DNA from: an uncultured Acidobacteriaceae bacterium
GTDB taxonomy: Bacteria; Acidobacteriota; Terriglobia; Terriglobales; Acidobacteriaceae
DNA: 6,164 bases
Assembly: GCA_903842845.1 (NCBI GenBank)
Contig: CAIMNN010000147.1
Coordinates: 1 to 6,164, forward strand
Reading direction: 5' to 3'
Each line of letters opens with the position of its first letter. Position 1 is the first letter of the stretch. Below the pieces are notes generated by a model. That model ran no database searches, had not been told where the DNA came from, and saw only the letters and a list, made by a program, of their open reading frames with translations. Below are positions 5,038 through 6,164 of the stretch, piece by piece. A program made the translations under genes and the position numbers.

Positions 5038-6164
5038 ATGGCCAGAACTTTCTTTTCACGCCGCGACTTTTTGCGCACAACCGCAGGTGCCGCTGCCGGA
5101 GCGCTTGTAGTCGCACCAGTACTCGCCGAAGGCGAACGCCTCCTTGACAACGCAACTCCGCCACTCTGCACTCAGCAAGCCACCGCGCCCAGCGACCGCA
5201 TCCGCTTCGGCATCGTCGGCGTCGGCATGGAGGGCAGTGGCCTGCTCGCCACTGCTATCCAGCTCCCCGGCGTTGAATGTGTTGCCGCCGCTGATCTCTA
5301 TGACGGCCGCCATGACCTCGCGAAGGAGATAGTCGGCAAGCCAATCCGCACCACGCGTCGCTATCAGGAGCTACTCGACTCAAAAGATATTGACGTCATC
5401 ATCTGCGCCACGCCCGACCACTGGCACAAGCAGGTTGTTGTGGACGCGCTGAACGCGGGCAAGGATGTTTACTGCGAGAAACCGATGTCGCACAACCCCG
5501 CCGATGGACTGGCCATGGTCGCCGCCGCAAAGAAGACCGGTCGCATTGTTCAAGCCGGCGCGCAACGAACCAGTTCCGTACTCTGCGCCAAGGCTCATGA
5601 GCTCATCACACAGGGTGCAATTGGCGACCTCAACCTCATAGAAGCAACCTACGGCCGCAACGACCCGACAGGCGCATGGGAGTATCCGCCTCCGCCGGAC
5701 CTCTCGCCTCAAAATCTCGATTGGGATACATGGCTCGGTACCGCGCCCAAAAAACCCTTCGACCCGCTTGCCTTCGCGCGCTGGCGCTGCTGGAAGGAGT
5801 ACGGCACCGGCGTCGCTGGCGATCTGCTCGTCCACCTCATCAGCGGAATGCAATGCGTCCTTGGCATCAACGAGGTTCCCAAGCGCGTCTCGGCCTTCGG
5901 CGGTATCTACCGTTGGAAAGATGGCCGCAATATGCCCGACGTTCATCCGGTGCTCTTCGAGTATGAAGGAATCCCAGTGTACATGCGTCTCTCACTTGGC
6001 TGCGATACACCTGAGGTCACGCGCTTCATGGGGTCGCATGGCGTTATTGAGCTGCGTGAGTTCAACCTCAGCTACACGCCGCAGGCTGGCATCGATACCG
6101 GCCCAAGTTATTACTCTGGCAGCTTCCCCTCCGCCATGCGCAATGAGTACACGAAAAAGTGGCA
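5038..6164 (+). CDS. Tat-exported Gfo/Idh/MocA-family oxidoreductase (partial, runs off right edge)
   Basis: The frame is open from 5038 to the edge, 375 codons, with no stop seen. The N-terminus MARTFFSRRDFLR carries a twin-arginine motif (R8, R9) followed by an Ala/Gly/Val-rich core to about Ala30, so the protein is probably folded with its cofactor and sent across the membrane by Tat. A short linker leads to a Rossmann fold: FGIVGVGMEGSG (57-68) with G61, G63 and G66, an Asp at the end of strand 2 (D86), TPDHWH (125-130), the EKP signature (147-149) and GAQR (174-177). The C-terminal substrate domain includes GDLLVHLISGM with His266, the usual catalytic-region His of the family. Members oxidise or reduce sugars and polyols with NAD(P), or act as NAD-dependent glycosidases (GH109). 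The substrate cannot be read from sequence. Divergent pairing with the secreted glycosidase-like gene suggests a shared glycan pathway. Confidence 0.93.
   Translation, partial: MARTFFSRRDFLRTTAGAAAGALVVAPVLAEGERLLDNATPPLCTQQATAPSDRIRFGIVGVGMEGSGLLATAIQLPGVECVAAADLYDGRHDLAKEIVGKPIRTTRRYQELLDSKDIDVIICATPDHWHKQVVVDALNAGKDVYCEKPMSHNPADGLAMVAAAKKTGRIVQAGAQRTSSVLCAKAHELITQGAIGDLNLIEATYGRNDPTGAWEYPPPPDLSPQNLDWDTWLGTAPKKPFDPLAFARWRCWKEYGTGVAGDLLVHLISGMQCVLGINEVPKRVSAFGGIYRWKDGRNMPDVHPVLFEYEGIPVYMRLSLGCDTPEVTRFMGSHGVIELREFNLSYTPQAGIDTGPSYYSGSFPSAMRNEYTKKW

Noticed and set aside
5380..5946. 188-codon open frame on the - strand
   Set aside because: It is antisense to the clearly recognised Gfo/Idh/MocA gene and shows no domain features; a shadow frame.

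Overview
The window reads as ordinary bacterial chromosome from a GC-rich organism with high third-position GC in its genes. Gene content suggests a soil or plant-matter degrader of the Acidobacteriota type (Terriglobia-like). The indicators are a Hanks-type kinase with a long Pro/Ala/Gln-rich extracytoplasmic linker, a large secreted glycosidase-like protein, and a Tat-exported Gfo/Idh/MocA oxidoreductase. This taxonomic call is an inference from style and content; the window holds no rRNA or other marker gene.

Left half, all on the + strand: the last codons of an unidentified gene (to 80), then a transmembrane Ser/Thr protein kinase (130-1890), a STAS-domain anti-sigma factor antagonist (1962-2300) and an RsbW/SpoIIAB-type ATP-binding anti-sigma factor (2316-2759). 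Spacings are 49, 71 and 15 bases, so the last two genes are almost certainly co-transcribed and the kinase probably belongs with them. Together they look like a partner-switching signalling cassette with its own membrane kinase. In such systems the anti-sigma kinase either holds a sigma factor or phosphorylates the STAS protein. No sigma factor and no PP2C-type phosphatase is encoded in the window.

Right half: a large exported protein on the - strand (2756-4795), probably an (alpha/alpha)6-barrel glycosidase-like enzyme with beta-rich C-terminal domains, converges on the anti-sigma gene. The two genes share the four bases CTAG, which supply both stop codons. It is divergently transcribed from a Tat-signal Gfo/Idh/MocA dehydrogenase (5038 to beyond the right edge). 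The 242-base divergent intergenic region carries a 24-bp near-perfect palindrome at 4857-4880, a good candidate operator. The pair looks like a small carbohydrate-use locus working outside the cytoplasm.

No tRNA, rRNA, CRISPR array, insertion sequence or convincing intrinsic terminator was seen. No wholly new system is obvious. The points most worth following are the kinase/STAS/anti-sigma cassette with its unusual motif residues, the cysteine-pair motif in the secreted enzyme, and the intergenic palindrome.
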